This document shows positions 15,441 to 24,159 of a DNA stretch of 64,000 bases, in pieces. The first letter of the stretch is position 1; each line of letters opens with the position of its first letter. The stretch is from CAZOWW01 sp964583765 (lineage in GTDB: Bacteria; Actinomycetota; Actinomycetes; Actinomycetales; Kineosporiaceae). The translations under genes were made by a program, and so were the position numbers. The stretch is taken from NCBI GenBank assembly GCA_964583765.1, contig CAZOWW010000013.1, positions 1 to 64,000 of the forward strand, read 5' to 3'. The notes beneath the pieces are model-generated. The model was given only the letters and a program-made list of their open reading frames with translations. It made no database searches and was not told where the DNA came from.

Positions 15441-17288
15441 ATGACGGACGACCGGACCGGCGCGGCGGGAGAGGTACCCCTGCCGATGGCGGACCTGCAG
15501 CGGCGCCTCGCGCAACTCACCGAGGACAACCGCCGGCTGCGCCAGGCCAACACGAGCCTGGTGGAGGCGCTGGAGCAGCGGCCCGCCAGGCAGGGCGACG
15601 ACGTCACCGAGAACCTGCGCACCCGGGAATGCCTCCGCACGGTGACCGAGGAGGCGAATCTGCTCGCCCTGATTGCCCGGCACCTGGAGAACGCGGTGTT
15701 CGTGCTGGGCCCGGACGGGCGGATCGAGTGGGTCAATGACGCCTTCTGCCGGACGACCGGCCATCCGCGGGAGGACGTCATCGGCGCGAACCCCGGCCGG
15801 ATCGCCCGGTCGCTGACCGGGGACCTGGACTGGGGGGACCTGGGCGCCCGCCTCGAGACGGAGCGGACCGTCGAGATCGAGACCACCGCGGTGCGTAAGG
15901 ACGGCACCCCCTACTGGATCGACCTGCAGATCCAGCTGCTGCACGCGGACGGCCTTGAGGAACGGCTGCTGGGCGTGCTGCGGGACGTGACCAACCGCCG
16001 GGAGACCGAGGAACGGATCACCGCCGCACACCGCCGGGCGGAGCACCTGGCCGGGGAGCTGTCCGCCGAGAAGACCCTGCTCAGCGACGTCCTGCGGTCG
16101 ATCCCCCACCCTGTCTACTGGAAGGACAGGGATCTGCGGTACGCCGGGGTGAATGCGGCCTTCCTGCGGGTGCGCGGCTGCTCCCGTGGCGCGGAGTTGC
16201 TGGGGCTGCGGGAGACCGAGATCGTGATCATGGATTCGCTGCGCGAGGTCCTTCCCTTCGCCGAACGGCGGGTGCTGGCCTCGAGACGCCCGGTCGAGAG
16301 CCTGCGGGTGAGCATCCCGGCCGCAGCGGGACCGCCGCGGCAGCTCCTGCTCAGCGTGCTGCCTCAGGTGGACAGCCAGGGAGCCGTCTACGGCGTGATC
16401 GGCGTGGCGGCGGACGTGACCCAGGTGCGTCAGCTGGAACGCCAGCTCGCCCTGGCGAACCGGCTGGAGTCGATCGGCCAGCTCGCGGCGGGCATCGCCC
16501 ACGAGATCAACACCCCGGTCCAGTTCGTCTCCGACAACACGCGGTTCGTCACCGAGTGCTGCCAGCAGATCATTCCGGCCCTACGCCGGCTGCAGGGCCA
16601 CGCGCGGGGTACCGACGGCCAGAACCACGGGCTCAGCCCCACCGAGCTGGCCGCACTGCTCGACACCCTCGACCTGGATTTCATTGCCGAGGAGATGCCC
16701 GTCGCACTGTCGCAGTCCCTGGAGGGCCTGGACCGGGTCACCAACATCGTCCGGGCGATGAAGGACTTCTCCCATCCCGGTGGAGAGCGCACGAACACCG
16801 ACCTCAACCGGGCCGTCGAGAGCACCGTGCAGGTCACGCACAACGAGTGGAAGTACGTGGCCGACTGCGTGACATCCCTGCATCCCGAGGTGGGAGCGGT
16901 GCCCTGTTACGAGGGGGAGATCAAGCAGGCGGTGCTCAACCTCATCGTCAACGCCGCGCAGGCGATCGGGGAGAAGCAGGAGCGCACGGGCTCGACCCGG
17001 CGCGGCCGGATCACGGTGCGCACCCGCCGGGTCCGCGACACCGTCACGATCGAGGTGGCCGACGACGGTCCGGGCATGACCGCGGAGGTCCGGGCCCGGA
17101 TCTTCGACCCCTTCTTCACCACGAAACCGGTCGGCCGGGGCACCGGTCAGGGCCTGAGCATGGTGCACGCCACGATCGTGCAGAAGCATCACGGTGCCAT
17201 CGAGGTGCGCTCCCGTCCCGGGGAGGGCGCGCAGTTCGTGATCGCCCTGCCCGCGCCGCGCGCTCGGGTACACCAATCCGTGGGGTGA
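15441..17288 (+). CDS. Cytoplasmic PAS-PAS histidine kinase
   Basis: A protein of 615 residues without membrane segments. An N-terminal coiled coil (about 15-45) precedes a PAS domain (about 75-185, with FVLGPDGRIEWVNDAF). A second PAS-like domain follows (about 215-330, with IPHPVYWKDRDLRYAGVN). The phosphoacceptor histidine is in GIAHEINTPVQ (about residue 354). The ATPase domain has N box LNLIVNAAQAI, G1 DDGPGM, F box FDPFFTTK and G2 GTGQGLS. Kinases of this build autophosphorylate and pass phosphate to a partner regulator. The convergent response regulator at 17348-18490 is the likely partner. The second PAS-like segment resembles those binding small ligands, but no haem or flavin motif can be named. 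Confidence 0.92.
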   Translation: MTDDRTGAAGEVPLPMADLQRRLAQLTEDNRRLRQANTSLVEALEQRPARQGDDVTENLRTRECLRTVTEEANLLALIARHLENAVFVLGPDGRIEWVNDAFCRTTGHPREDVIGANPGRIARSLTGDLDWGDLGARLETERTVEIETTAVRKDGTPYWIDLQIQLLHADGLEERLLGVLRDVTNRRETEERITAAHRRAEHLAGELSAEKTLLSDVLRSIPHPVYWKDRDLRYAGVNAAFLRVRGCSRGAELLGLRETEIVIMDSLREVLPFAERRVLASRRPVESLRVSIPAAAGPPRQLLLSVLPQVDSQGAVYGVIGVAADVTQVRQLERQLALANRLESIGQLAAGIAHEINTPVQFVSDNTRFVTECCQQIIPALRRLQGHARGTDGQNHGLSPTELAALLDTLDLDFIAEEMPVALSQSLEGLDRVTNIVRAMKDFSHPGGERTNTDLNRAVESTVQVTHNEWKYVADCVTSLHPEVGAVPCYEGEIKQAVLNLIVNAAQAIGEKQERTGSTRRGRITVRTRRVRDTVTIEVADDGPGMTAEVRARIFDPFFTTKPVGRGTGQGLSMVHATIVQKHHGAIEVRSRPGEGAQFVIALPAPRARVHQSVG

Positions 17289-17347
17289 GCAGCAGGGAAC
17301 ACCGGCATCGGGGAGCACCGGGCGTCGGGGAGCACCGGGCCTCCGCC

Positions 17348-18490
17348 TCAGGAGGACTGGACGAGCACCTTGATCGGCTCCACCACACCCACCGTGCGCG
17401 CGAAGTTGGCCAGGCGCACCGCGAGGGTGGGGCTGATTCGTTCCCCGGTCCGCACGAGCACCATGCCGGTGGCCGTGACCACGTCCTGCACGAGCAGCAT
17501 GCCCTCACGTAACTGCAACGCCTTCAGCTCGTGCAGCTCCCCCTCGGGCTGGATCGGTGCCGACGCCTCGAGCAGGGCGTCGAGCAGGTCCGGGGCGTAG
17601 CGCCCGCTCGCTCTCAGCTCCCGCACGATCTCCCGGGGGGCCTCGCCCCGATCGGCCGCGACGAGGAAGGCCGCCACGGCATGGAAGACGGCCTCGGATC
17701 CCTTCAGCCGGGGCCCGCGCGAGGTCACCGGCTGCACCGGTTGCTCGCCCACCCACCGGGCGACCTCCTCCAGGCGGGGGATGCGGGCGAGCAGGTCCCG
17801 CGCCACCCCGGGATGCCCCTCGAGCATCTCCACCTGCACCGGATTCGTGAGCTGCCCGGTGCGCCCGCGCTGCACCACGTCCGCCGGGATCGCCACGCAC
17901 CCGACCTGGGAGAGCATGGCGGCCATCCGCAACTGCCAGTCCATGGGGACGCCGAGACGCCGGACGACTCCCTCGACGAACTCGGTGAACACCCGGCCTC
18001 TGCTGAACGCCAGCGGACTGGTGAACGAGAGGATCTCGGTGAGCGCCTCGACGGCACCCTGCAGGGTGCGTTCGAGCAGTTCGCGCTCCGAGACGACCAA
18101 CTGGTACTGGCGCAGCCCGTCGTCCAACGCGCCGGACAGCTCCTCCGCGGAGCACGGCTTGGTCAGGAAGCGGAACAGCTTCCCGTGGTTGACCGCCTGG
18201 ATCGTGGACATCAGGTCCGCCTGCCCGGACAGGACCAGCTGCACCGAGTCCGGTGAGACCTCCCGGGCCCGGGTGAGGAACTCGGCGCCGTTCATCACGG
18301 GCATCAACATGTCCGAGACGATCACGCCGAACGGCGCCTCCCCCAGGACCACCGAACCCAGCAGGTCCAACCCCTCCGGCCCCGACCCGGCCGTGACCAC
18401 CTGATAGCGCGAACGCAGCGTCCGCCGGAAGGCGTCCAGGATCCGCGGCTCGTCGTCGACGATGAGCACCCGCTGCGCCGTGGTGTCCAC
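17348..18490 (-). CDS. Response regulator with degenerate HD-type output domain
   Basis: A protein of 380 residues. The receiver domain (about 1-125) is complete: VLIVDDEPRIL, phosphoacceptor in VSDMLMP, LSGQ and the FLTKPC lysine. The second half (about 165-300) follows the layout of RpfG-type HD-GYP domains, but the HD pair is replaced by SQ (MLSQVGCVAIP instead of LHDIGKIGIP). The GYP region is also missing. Hydrolysis of cyclic di-GMP is therefore unlikely, and a binding or scaffold role is inferred. The GTG at 18490 (VDTTAQRVLIV) was chosen because the receiver begins at once. It converges on the kinase gene with 59 bp between the stops. Confidence 0.85.
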   Translation of the reverse strand: MDTTAQRVLIVDDEPRILDAFRRTLRSRYQVVTAGSGPEGLDLLGSVVLGEAPFGVIVSDMLMPVMNGAEFLTRAREVSPDSVQLVLSGQADLMSTIQAVNHGKLFRFLTKPCSAEELSGALDDGLRQYQLVVSERELLERTLQGAVEALTEILSFTSPLAFSRGRVFTEFVEGVVRRLGVPMDWQLRMAAMLSQVGCVAIPADVVQRGRTGQLTNPVQVEMLEGHPGVARDLLARIPRLEEVARWVGEQPVQPVTSRGPRLKGSEAVFHAVAAFLVAADRGEAPREIVRELRASGRYAPDLLDALLEASAPIQPEGELHELKALQLREGMLLVQDVVTATGMVLVRTGERISPTLAVRLANFARTVGVVEPIKVLVQSS

Positions 18491-18883
18491 GTTCAGGCCG
18501 CCCCTTCCGCTCTCGTCCGGCGCTCCGCGCGACCGGCGCCGACGAAGCATCCGGGAATGGCGCGGACGTTCTGGGCACCGAAGCGGGGCGCTCCCCGGAC
18601 CACGACGAGCAGCGGGACGAACGGGATCCGCCGTCCGTCCATGTCCGCTCCGTCCCCGTGCCGTCGTCCCGGAGACACCGACCGCCGGAAGACACTCCTT
18701 GCTGACGCTCGTCGGCCCTGGAACGCACAGGCTTGACGCCGTCGGAACCGGATCACCCGGGTGGCGCCGGTATGACAACCTGTGGCGCCAGGCAGAGCGT
18801 CCTGGAGACGTGAGCGGACGGGCAAGATGCCCGGCCGGACCCACCGGGCTCCGCCCGGCACTCCGGGACCGAGTGGAGAGGGC
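18491..18883. other. Upstream region of the first sigma gene
   Basis: 393 bp between the divergent response regulator and sigma factor genes. It contains the ECF-like promoter at 18777-18801. No gene was recognised. Confidence 0.5.
18777..18801 (+). promoter_or_regulatory. Putative ECF sigma promoter, AACCT-16-CGTC (copy 1)
   Basis: AACCT at 18777-18781 and CGTC at 18798-18801 are separated by 16 nt, the spacing of actinobacterial ECF promoters with an AAC -35 core and CGTC -10. The same pair and spacing recur before the second sigma copy although the spacer bases differ. This suggests autoregulation. Confidence 0.5.
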
Positions 18884-19740
18884 ATGGGGGACCGAGACGA
18901 CGAGTTCGCCGCCTTCGTGAGCGCGCGATCCAGGGCGCTCCTGCGCACGGCCTACCTGTTGACCGGCGACCACCACCTGGCCGAGGACCTGCTGCAGACG
19001 GTCCTGGCCAAGGTGTACCTGAGCTGGGATCGCATCGCCGACCACGGCGCGATCGAGGGATACGCCCGCACCGCCCTGGTACGCCAGAACGTGTCCTGGT
19101 GGCGGCGTGCCTGGCGGGCCGAACGCCCCACCGAGGAACTTCCCGAGATTCCCTCGCCAACGTCCTGGCGCCCGACCCGCTACCAGGACCCCGCCAGCAC
19201 CACCGCCGAGCGGGACGAGCTCATGCGCCATCTGCGCACCCTGCCCCCACGCCAACGCGCCGTGCTCGTGCTGCGCTACTTCGACGACCTGCCCGAGGCC
19301 GAGGTCGCCACCGCCATGGGATGTTCGGTCGGCACCGTCAAGAGCCAGTCCCACCGCGCCCTCGCCCGACTCCGAGCGGCCATGACGCCCGAGGACCGAC
19401 CCCAGAGCCCCGTTCAGGAGGTCCAGCGATGAGGACGCCGGACACACACGACTTCGAGGGCTTCGAGCAGCGCCTGAGCTCGCTGATGCTCCAGGCCTCG
19501 GACACCGTGCACGTCCCCTCGGACGTCACCAGCCGGTCGATCCGCCTGGCCCGGGTGCACCGGCGCCGCCAGCGGGTGCTCACCATCGTCTCCACCCTGG
19601 TGACCGTCGTCGTCACCTGCGGCGCCGTGCTCCTGCCGCACGCCCTGCGCAACACGCACCCCGGACCCCCCGCGCACCCCACCACCGGGGTGGTCACGAA
19701 CCCCGTCACCGCCCCGACCACCGGACCCGAACCCACCAGG
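18826..19740 (+). repeat. Near-identical 0.9-kb direct repeat, copy 1
   Basis: Bases 18826-19740 match 21298-22212 at a constant offset of 2472. The only mismatch noticed inside the block is at 19730 (A against C at 22202). Both edges are sharp on the 3' side, where the sequences diverge abruptly. The block holds the whole sigma gene and the first 104 or so codons of the sensor gene. Confidence 0.9.
18884..19432 (+). CDS. SigE-family ECF sigma factor, copy 1
   Basis: A protein of 182 residues. Region 2 (about 8-75) has RTAYLLTGDHHLAEDLLQTVLAKVYLSW split over two helices, as in the actinobacterial SigE family. Region 4 (about 110-165) has LPPRQRAVLVLRYFDDLPE and GCSVGTVKSQSHRAL. Both parts are complete, so it should direct RNA polymerase to its own promoter class. 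The ATG at 18884 has GGAGAGG close upstream. The stop overlaps the start of the membrane sensor gene (ATGA), the usual arrangement for a sigma factor and its regulator. Its coding sequence appears identical to the copy at 21356-21904, pointing to recent duplication or gene conversion. Confidence 0.93.
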   Translation: MGDRDDEFAAFVSARSRALLRTAYLLTGDHHLAEDLLQTVLAKVYLSWDRIADHGAIEGYARTALVRQNVSWWRRAWRAERPTEELPEIPSPTSWRPTRYQDPASTTAERDELMRHLRTLPPRQRAVLVLRYFDDLPEAEVATAMGCSVGTVKSQSHRALARLRAAMTPEDRPQSPVQEVQR

Positions 19741-21195
19741 ACCACCGGGACCACCACGCCGACCACCACGACTCCCCCGACCACGACAGGCACCTCCGTG
19801 AACGGCGCGTCCTGGAACGGCAGCAGCGGGCTGGCCGACTGGGCGGACGGGCTGCCCTCGGCTGCGGCACTCGACGTGCCGACCCTGACCGGTGTCTGGG
19901 GCTCCCTGCGGCTCTCGGACGGCGGCATCACGACCTCCGTGCCCCCGTCCGTCTCCGGGCTGACCCGCTGGTGGCGCACCCCCTACGGCACCGTCGCCGA
20001 ACTCGAGGAACTGGGCACCACCGATCGGCCCGATGGCCAGCTCCTCGTGCTCCTGCGGGGGGACGGCACCCTGACGACCCTGGTCGAGGCTCAGCTCGCG
20101 GGCGTCGAGGTGGAGCCGGGCGGGGTCCGGCTGGCGTACGCCACGGCCGACACCGGCGGCGGGATGCCGAACCTGGTGCACATCGTCGCGCTGGCCGATG
20201 GCAAGGAGACCGCACAGTGGGCACTGCGCGACTCCGTGATGTCGTTGCGGGGCTGGAACACCGCGGGACTGATCGTGCAGGACACCGCGGGACTCGACGT
20301 GGTGACCGACGCGGGACGCCACCACCACACCCAGACCCTTCTGCCCGACACCGCGGTGGCCACGGAATCGGCCGACATCCTGGTGCGCTCGGACCACGAC
20401 GCGAACTGCGCGGTCACCCTCGACCTGTCCACGGCCGCCGCCGGACCCGACATCGCCTGCAACAGCAGCCGGACCTACCTCTCCCCCGACGGGCGCCACG
20501 TGCTCGTGGACTCCGCGCGACCCGGCAACGGGGGCACCGGGTCCCAGGAGTTCCGCGTCGTGGACACCCGCGCGGCAACGACCGGACCGCCCCTGGCCCC
20601 GGACGAGAATGTCCCGGGCTGGGCCTGGCTGGACTCGGACACGGCCTGGGCCACTTTCCCGCTCGGCATCTCGACCCGACGCGCCAGCGTCCGGTGCGAC
20701 ATCGCGAACGCGACCTGCGAGCGGGTACCGATCCCGTCGACCGCGCCCGACATGCCCGCTTGCTCCGCGCGGCAGATGACGGTGACCGAGAGGAACGTCG
20801 GATCGGCAACCGGCCTGGTGTACCTGGACTTCGTCCTGCAGAACACGGGCACGAAGATCTGCCTCATCCGGGGCTACCCGAGGCTGGGGCTCGCGGACAC
20901 CACGGCTCTGACCGACTTCCGGGAGTTCGGGCACTACTCATCGATCCCCGTCCCTCCGACGAGACCGATCGTGATCCCGGTGAAGGGCTTCGCCTCGTTC
21001 TCCGTGGCGCTGCCCACGGACCCCTCCGGTGACGCGGCGGGCTGCACCCGGGGACCGGCCGCGGTGCTGTGGCAGACAGCCACGACCCCGCTCGTGTTGC
21101 CACAGACCCCGGACATGCCCGTGGCCGGCACGTGCCCGGTCATCAGGGACTCGGAGCTCGCGTTGAACACGTCGGGCTTCGAGGCAGGGTCGTGA
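19429..21195 (+). CDS. Membrane sensor / putative anti-sigma partner with DUF4232 domain, copy 1
   Basis: A protein of 588 residues. The cytoplasmic N-terminus (about 1-48) is followed by one membrane segment (about 49-69) and a Thr/Pro-rich linker to about 125. Next come a beta-propeller-like extracytoplasmic region (about 130-440) and a C-terminal DUF4232-like domain with its conserved pattern (VYLDFVLQNTG, then CLIRGYPRLGL). No ZAS-type HxxxCxxC motif is present. The anti-sigma role is inferred from the ATGA overlap with the sigma gene and from topology. The N-terminal 104 or so residues match copy 2 almost exactly, while the outside domain has diverged, so the two probably sense different signals. 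Confidence 0.82.
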   Translation: MRTPDTHDFEGFEQRLSSLMLQASDTVHVPSDVTSRSIRLARVHRRRQRVLTIVSTLVTVVVTCGAVLLPHALRNTHPGPPAHPTTGVVTNPVTAPTTGPEPTRTTGTTTPTTTTPPTTTGTSVNGASWNGSSGLADWADGLPSAAALDVPTLTGVWGSLRLSDGGITTSVPPSVSGLTRWWRTPYGTVAELEELGTTDRPDGQLLVLLRGDGTLTTLVEAQLAGVEVEPGGVRLAYATADTGGGMPNLVHIVALADGKETAQWALRDSVMSLRGWNTAGLIVQDTAGLDVVTDAGRHHHTQTLLPDTAVATESADILVRSDHDANCAVTLDLSTAAAGPDIACNSSRTYLSPDGRHVLVDSARPGNGGTGSQEFRVVDTRAATTGPPLAPDENVPGWAWLDSDTAWATFPLGISTRRASVRCDIANATCERVPIPSTAPDMPACSARQMTVTERNVGSATGLVYLDFVLQNTGTKICLIRGYPRLGLADTTALTDFREFGHYSSIPVPPTRPIVIPVKGFASFSVALPTDPSGDAAGCTRGPAAVLWQTATTPLVLPQTPDMPVAGTCPVIRDSELALNTSGFEAGS

Positions 21196-21249
21196 CCCCG
21201 GCCCGGTGGGGATCGGGAGCTCAGCCAGGGCGCAGAGGCACCGGGTGAC

Positions 21250-21274
21250 AACCTGAGGCACCGGGTGGAGCGTC
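21250..21274 (+). promoter_or_regulatory. Putative ECF sigma promoter, AACCT-16-CGTC (copy 2)
   Basis: AACCT at 21250-21254 and CGTC at 21271-21274, again 16 nt apart. The hexamer context (GACAACCTG, GAGCGTCCTGGAG) is shared with copy 1 while the spacer is different. Confidence 0.5.
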
Positions 21275-21297
21275 CTGGAGGGTGAGCGGACGGGCAG

Positions 21298-22212
21298 GAT
21301 GCCCGGCCGGACCCACCGGGCTCCGCCCGGCACTCCGGGACCGAGTGGAGAGGGCATGGGGGACCGAGACGACGAGTTCGCCGCCTTCGTGAGCGCGCGA
21401 TCCAGGGCGCTCCTGCGCACGGCCTACCTGTTGACCGGCGACCACCACCTGGCCGAGGACCTGCTGCAGACGGTCCTGGCCAAGGTGTACCTGAGCTGGG
21501 ATCGCATCGCCGACCACGGCGCGATCGAGGGATACGCCCGCACCGCCCTGGTACGCCAGAACGTGTCCTGGTGGCGGCGTGCCTGGCGGGCCGAACGCCC
21601 CACCGAGGAACTTCCCGAGATTCCCTCGCCAACGTCCTGGCGCCCGACCCGCTACCAGGACCCCGCCAGCACCACCGCCGAGCGGGACGAGCTCATGCGC
21701 CATCTGCGCACCCTGCCCCCACGCCAACGCGCCGTGCTCGTGCTGCGCTACTTCGACGACCTGCCCGAGGCCGAGGTCGCCACCGCCATGGGATGTTCGG
21801 TCGGCACCGTCAAGAGCCAGTCCCACCGCGCCCTCGCCCGACTCCGAGCGGCCATGACGCCCGAGGACCGACCCCAGAGCCCCGTTCAGGAGGTCCAGCG
21901 ATGAGGACGCCGGACACACACGACTTCGAGGGCTTCGAGCAGCGCCTGAGCTCGCTGATGCTCCAGGCCTCGGACACCGTGCACGTCCCCTCGGACGTCA
22001 CCAGCCGGTCGATCCGCCTGGCCCGGGTGCACCGGCGCCGCCAGCGGGTGCTCACCATCGTCTCCACCCTGGTGACCGTCGTCGTCACCTGCGGCGCCGT
22101 GCTCCTGCCGCACGCCCTGCGCAACACGCACCCCGGACCCCCCGCGCACCCCACCACCGGGGTGGTCACGAACCCCGTCACCGCCCCGACCACCGGACCC
22201 GCACCCACCAGG
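21298..22212 (+). repeat. Near-identical 0.9-kb direct repeat, copy 2
   Basis: Second member of the repeat pair with 18826-19740. After 22212 the two sensor genes stop matching at base level and agree only as related proteins. Confidence 0.9.
21356..21904 (+). CDS. SigE-family ECF sigma factor, copy 2
   Basis: A protein of 182 residues, identical in sequence to the sigma factor at 18884-19432 as far as can be read. It has the same region 2 and region 4 motifs, the same ribosome site (GGAGAGG) and the same ATGA overlap with its downstream sensor gene. Both sigma proteins must recognise the same promoters, so any difference between the two modules must come from their sensors. It begins 160 bp after the stop of the first sensor gene and has its own copy of the AACCT-16-CGTC element. 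Confidence 0.93.
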   Translation: MGDRDDEFAAFVSARSRALLRTAYLLTGDHHLAEDLLQTVLAKVYLSWDRIADHGAIEGYARTALVRQNVSWWRRAWRAERPTEELPEIPSPTSWRPTRYQDPASTTAERDELMRHLRTLPPRQRAVLVLRYFDDLPEAEVATAMGCSVGTVKSQSHRALARLRAAMTPEDRPQSPVQEVQR

Positions 22213-23709
22213 AGCGCGGCCCCCACGAGCCCGGCGGCCCCGACCACGAGCCCCTCGCCCCTGAGCGGTACCGGCGACCTGACCACCTGGGTGCGGAGCC
22301 TGCCCTGGGCCGGAGCGCTGGACGTGCCCACGCTGTCCGGCACCTGGGGCTCCCTGCGACTCTCGCGCGGAGGGGTCGGGGCCGCGGTGCCCTCGACCGT
22401 CACCGCACTGACCGGGTGGTGGCACACCCCCTTCGGCACCGTCGGCGAGCTGGGGATGGTCAGCACCGACAAGAGCACCAGCGGGGCGTCCCTCGTGCTC
22501 CTGCGCAACGACGGCACCCTGACCGGCCTGTACCAGGGCCACCTGTGGGGCGTCGCGGTGGAGCCGGGCGGAGCCCGCCTCGCGTACGGGGAGGCCGACA
22601 CGAGCGGCGGGATGCCGAACCTGGTGCACATCGTCGACCTGGCCAGCGGCAAGGAGACCGCACAGTGGCCGCTGAACAACGCGATGTCGCTGCGGGGCTG
22701 GAACACCGCCGGCTTGATCGTCGAGGACACCTCCGGGCTCGATGTGATCACCGACGCAGGACGCCGTCACCACACCCAGAGCCTCGCGGAGTCGGACGGC
22801 GGGGTGGCCACGGACTCGGCCGACATCCTGGTGCGCTCGGACCACGACCCGAGCTGCTCGGTCGTCCTCGATCTCTCCACCGCGACCGCGGGACCCGACA
22901 TCGCCTGTGGCGGCGGCTGGGCCCCGCTCTCCCCCGACGGCCAGCACTTCCTCGACACCCGTGCGGGCAGCGGTTCCCACGCCAAGTCGCCCTACCTGGC
23001 CGCCGGGGACACCGGCACCGGCCGGCTGGGCAAGGCCTTCGCTCCCTTCGAGGTCGACACCTTCATGAACTGGAAGTGGCTGGACTCGCGCACGGTCTGG
23101 GCGACCTTCCCGGTGGGCCGGCCCGCGCAGACCGTGGCAGTGCGCTGCGACACCGTCGACGCGACCTGCCGGAGGGTCCCGGTTCCCTCGACCCGCGGCT
23201 CGGCGCCCACGACCACGGCGACGACCGGACTGCCGACGTGCACCCGCCTGCAGGCCTTCGAGGGCGACAGCGAGGGCGCAGCCGGCACCCAGTACGTGAC
23301 CGTCGTCCTGCAGGGCACCGGCACGGAGTCCTGCGTGGTGAAGGGATACCCCCGGCTGGGCCCGGCGGGCTCCACGAGCAGCGGCGACTTCCTGGAGACC
23401 GGACACAGCGCTCTGGGCTCGACGGGGGCCGGAGGCTCAGGGGGCTCGGGCTCCACGGGGTCCGGCGGTGCGCTCCTGGTGCCGGCCAACGGGCTCATCT
23501 CGTTCACGTTCGCGCTGACCTCGGACCCGAGCAACGACCCCGCGGGGTGTTCCCGGGTACCGGCGGCGGTGACCTGGCAGGGAACCGACCAGGTCAGTGT
23601 CCTGCCCAGCAGCCTTTCCCTGCCGGTGGGCGCCCACTGCGTCGGCAGCCTCCTGCGTACCTCTGCCTTCCTCGCGGGGCCGGACGGCTGGGTCCCCCCG
23701 GCTTCCTGA
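21901..23709 (+). CDS. Membrane sensor / putative anti-sigma partner with DUF4232 domain, copy 2
   Basis: A protein of 602 residues with the same plan as copy 1: cytoplasmic start, membrane segment at about 49-69, Thr/Ala/Pro linker, beta-propeller-like region and C-terminal DUF4232-like domain. The last contains YVTVVLQGTG and CVVKGYPRLGP. An extra Gly/Ser stretch (GAGGSGGSGSTGSGG) is inserted within that last domain. The first 104 or so residues equal copy 1 apart from one Glu/Ala change. Beyond that the two proteins share motifs but many residues differ. The likely role is membrane control of the sigma factor it is coupled to. A hairpin at 23748-23770 lies just downstream. Confidence 0.82.
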   Translation: MRTPDTHDFEGFEQRLSSLMLQASDTVHVPSDVTSRSIRLARVHRRRQRVLTIVSTLVTVVVTCGAVLLPHALRNTHPGPPAHPTTGVVTNPVTAPTTGPAPTRSAAPTSPAAPTTSPSPLSGTGDLTTWVRSLPWAGALDVPTLSGTWGSLRLSRGGVGAAVPSTVTALTGWWHTPFGTVGELGMVSTDKSTSGASLVLLRNDGTLTGLYQGHLWGVAVEPGGARLAYGEADTSGGMPNLVHIVDLASGKETAQWPLNNAMSLRGWNTAGLIVEDTSGLDVITDAGRRHHTQSLAESDGGVATDSADILVRSDHDPSCSVVLDLSTATAGPDIACGGGWAPLSPDGQHFLDTRAGSGSHAKSPYLAAGDTGTGRLGKAFAPFEVDTFMNWKWLDSRTVWATFPVGRPAQTVAVRCDTVDATCRRVPVPSTRGSAPTTTATTGLPTCTRLQAFEGDSEGAAGTQYVTVVLQGTGTESCVVKGYPRLGPAGSTSSGDFLETGHSALGSTGAGGSGGSGSTGSGGALLVPANGLISFTFALTSDPSNDPAGCSRVPAAVTWQGTDQVSVLPSSLSLPVGAHCVGSLLRTSAFLAGPDGWVPPAS

Positions 23710-23747
23710 GGGTCGGGCGCACCTACAACACCCGCTGGCGGACGGGG

Positions 23748-23770
23748 GCCCGGTGCCGGTGGCACCGGGC
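23748..23770. terminator. Bidirectional hairpin terminator
   Basis: A 10-bp perfect stem (GCCCGGTGCC / GGCACCGGGC) with a 3-nt loop lies between two convergent genes ending at 23709 and 23791. No T tract is visible, which is common in high-GC actinomycetes. Confidence 0.7.
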
Positions 23771-23790
23771 CGCCGAGACTCAGGGGACCG

Positions 23791-24075
23791 TCAGGTGGGG
23801 ACGATCCGCGCCAGCACGGCCAGCGAGACCGCCAGCGCCGTGGCGATGGTGATGTCGACCGCCCGCGAACGGATCAGCAGACCGAGGCAGTACTTGGGCG
23901 GCAGCAACGCGCGCAGGGCCGCGGCCATCCCGAGGGCCACGGCCAGCAGGTAACCACCGGTCCGGAAGTCCACGAACGCGGTGACCACCGTGGAGACGGC
24001 ACCCATCGCGAGCACGCTCACGAAGGCCAACCGCCGGGTGGGCGCCACCTCCCAGTGCACCATCACCGTCGTCAC
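23791..24075 (-). CDS. DUF3017 family small membrane protein
   Basis: A protein of 94 residues with three hydrophobic segments (about 16-33, 41-58, 73-90) and a short basic loop containing LLPPKYCLGLLIRSRAVD, typical of DUF3017. Genes of this family usually lie next to purH/folD/mdh in actinomycetes, as here downstream of purH. The function is unknown. The start at the ATG at 24075 gives a normal family length. Confidence 0.8.
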   Translation of the reverse strand: MTTVMVHWEVAPTRRLAFVSVLAMGAVSTVVTAFVDFRTGGYLLAVALGMAAALRALLPPKYCLGLLIRSRAVDITIATALAVSLAVLARIVPT

Positions 24076-24159
24076 CGCCTCGGGTCCTGCCGCCGTCCGG
24101 CACCGGACCGGACCTCGATCGGACGTCGATCGGGCCGGTCCGGCACCGGCGCCGGATCT

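Noticed and set aside
15134..15907. Long upstream extension of the TelA-like frame to about 15907
   Set aside because: The extension overlaps the histidine kinase gene on the other strand. The ATG at 15133 has a ribosome site and gives the family length.
18826..22212. Repeat pair as a transposon or integron footprint
   Set aside because: There are no transposase, terminal inverted repeats or target-site duplications. The block consists of complete sigma genes and sensor gene starts.
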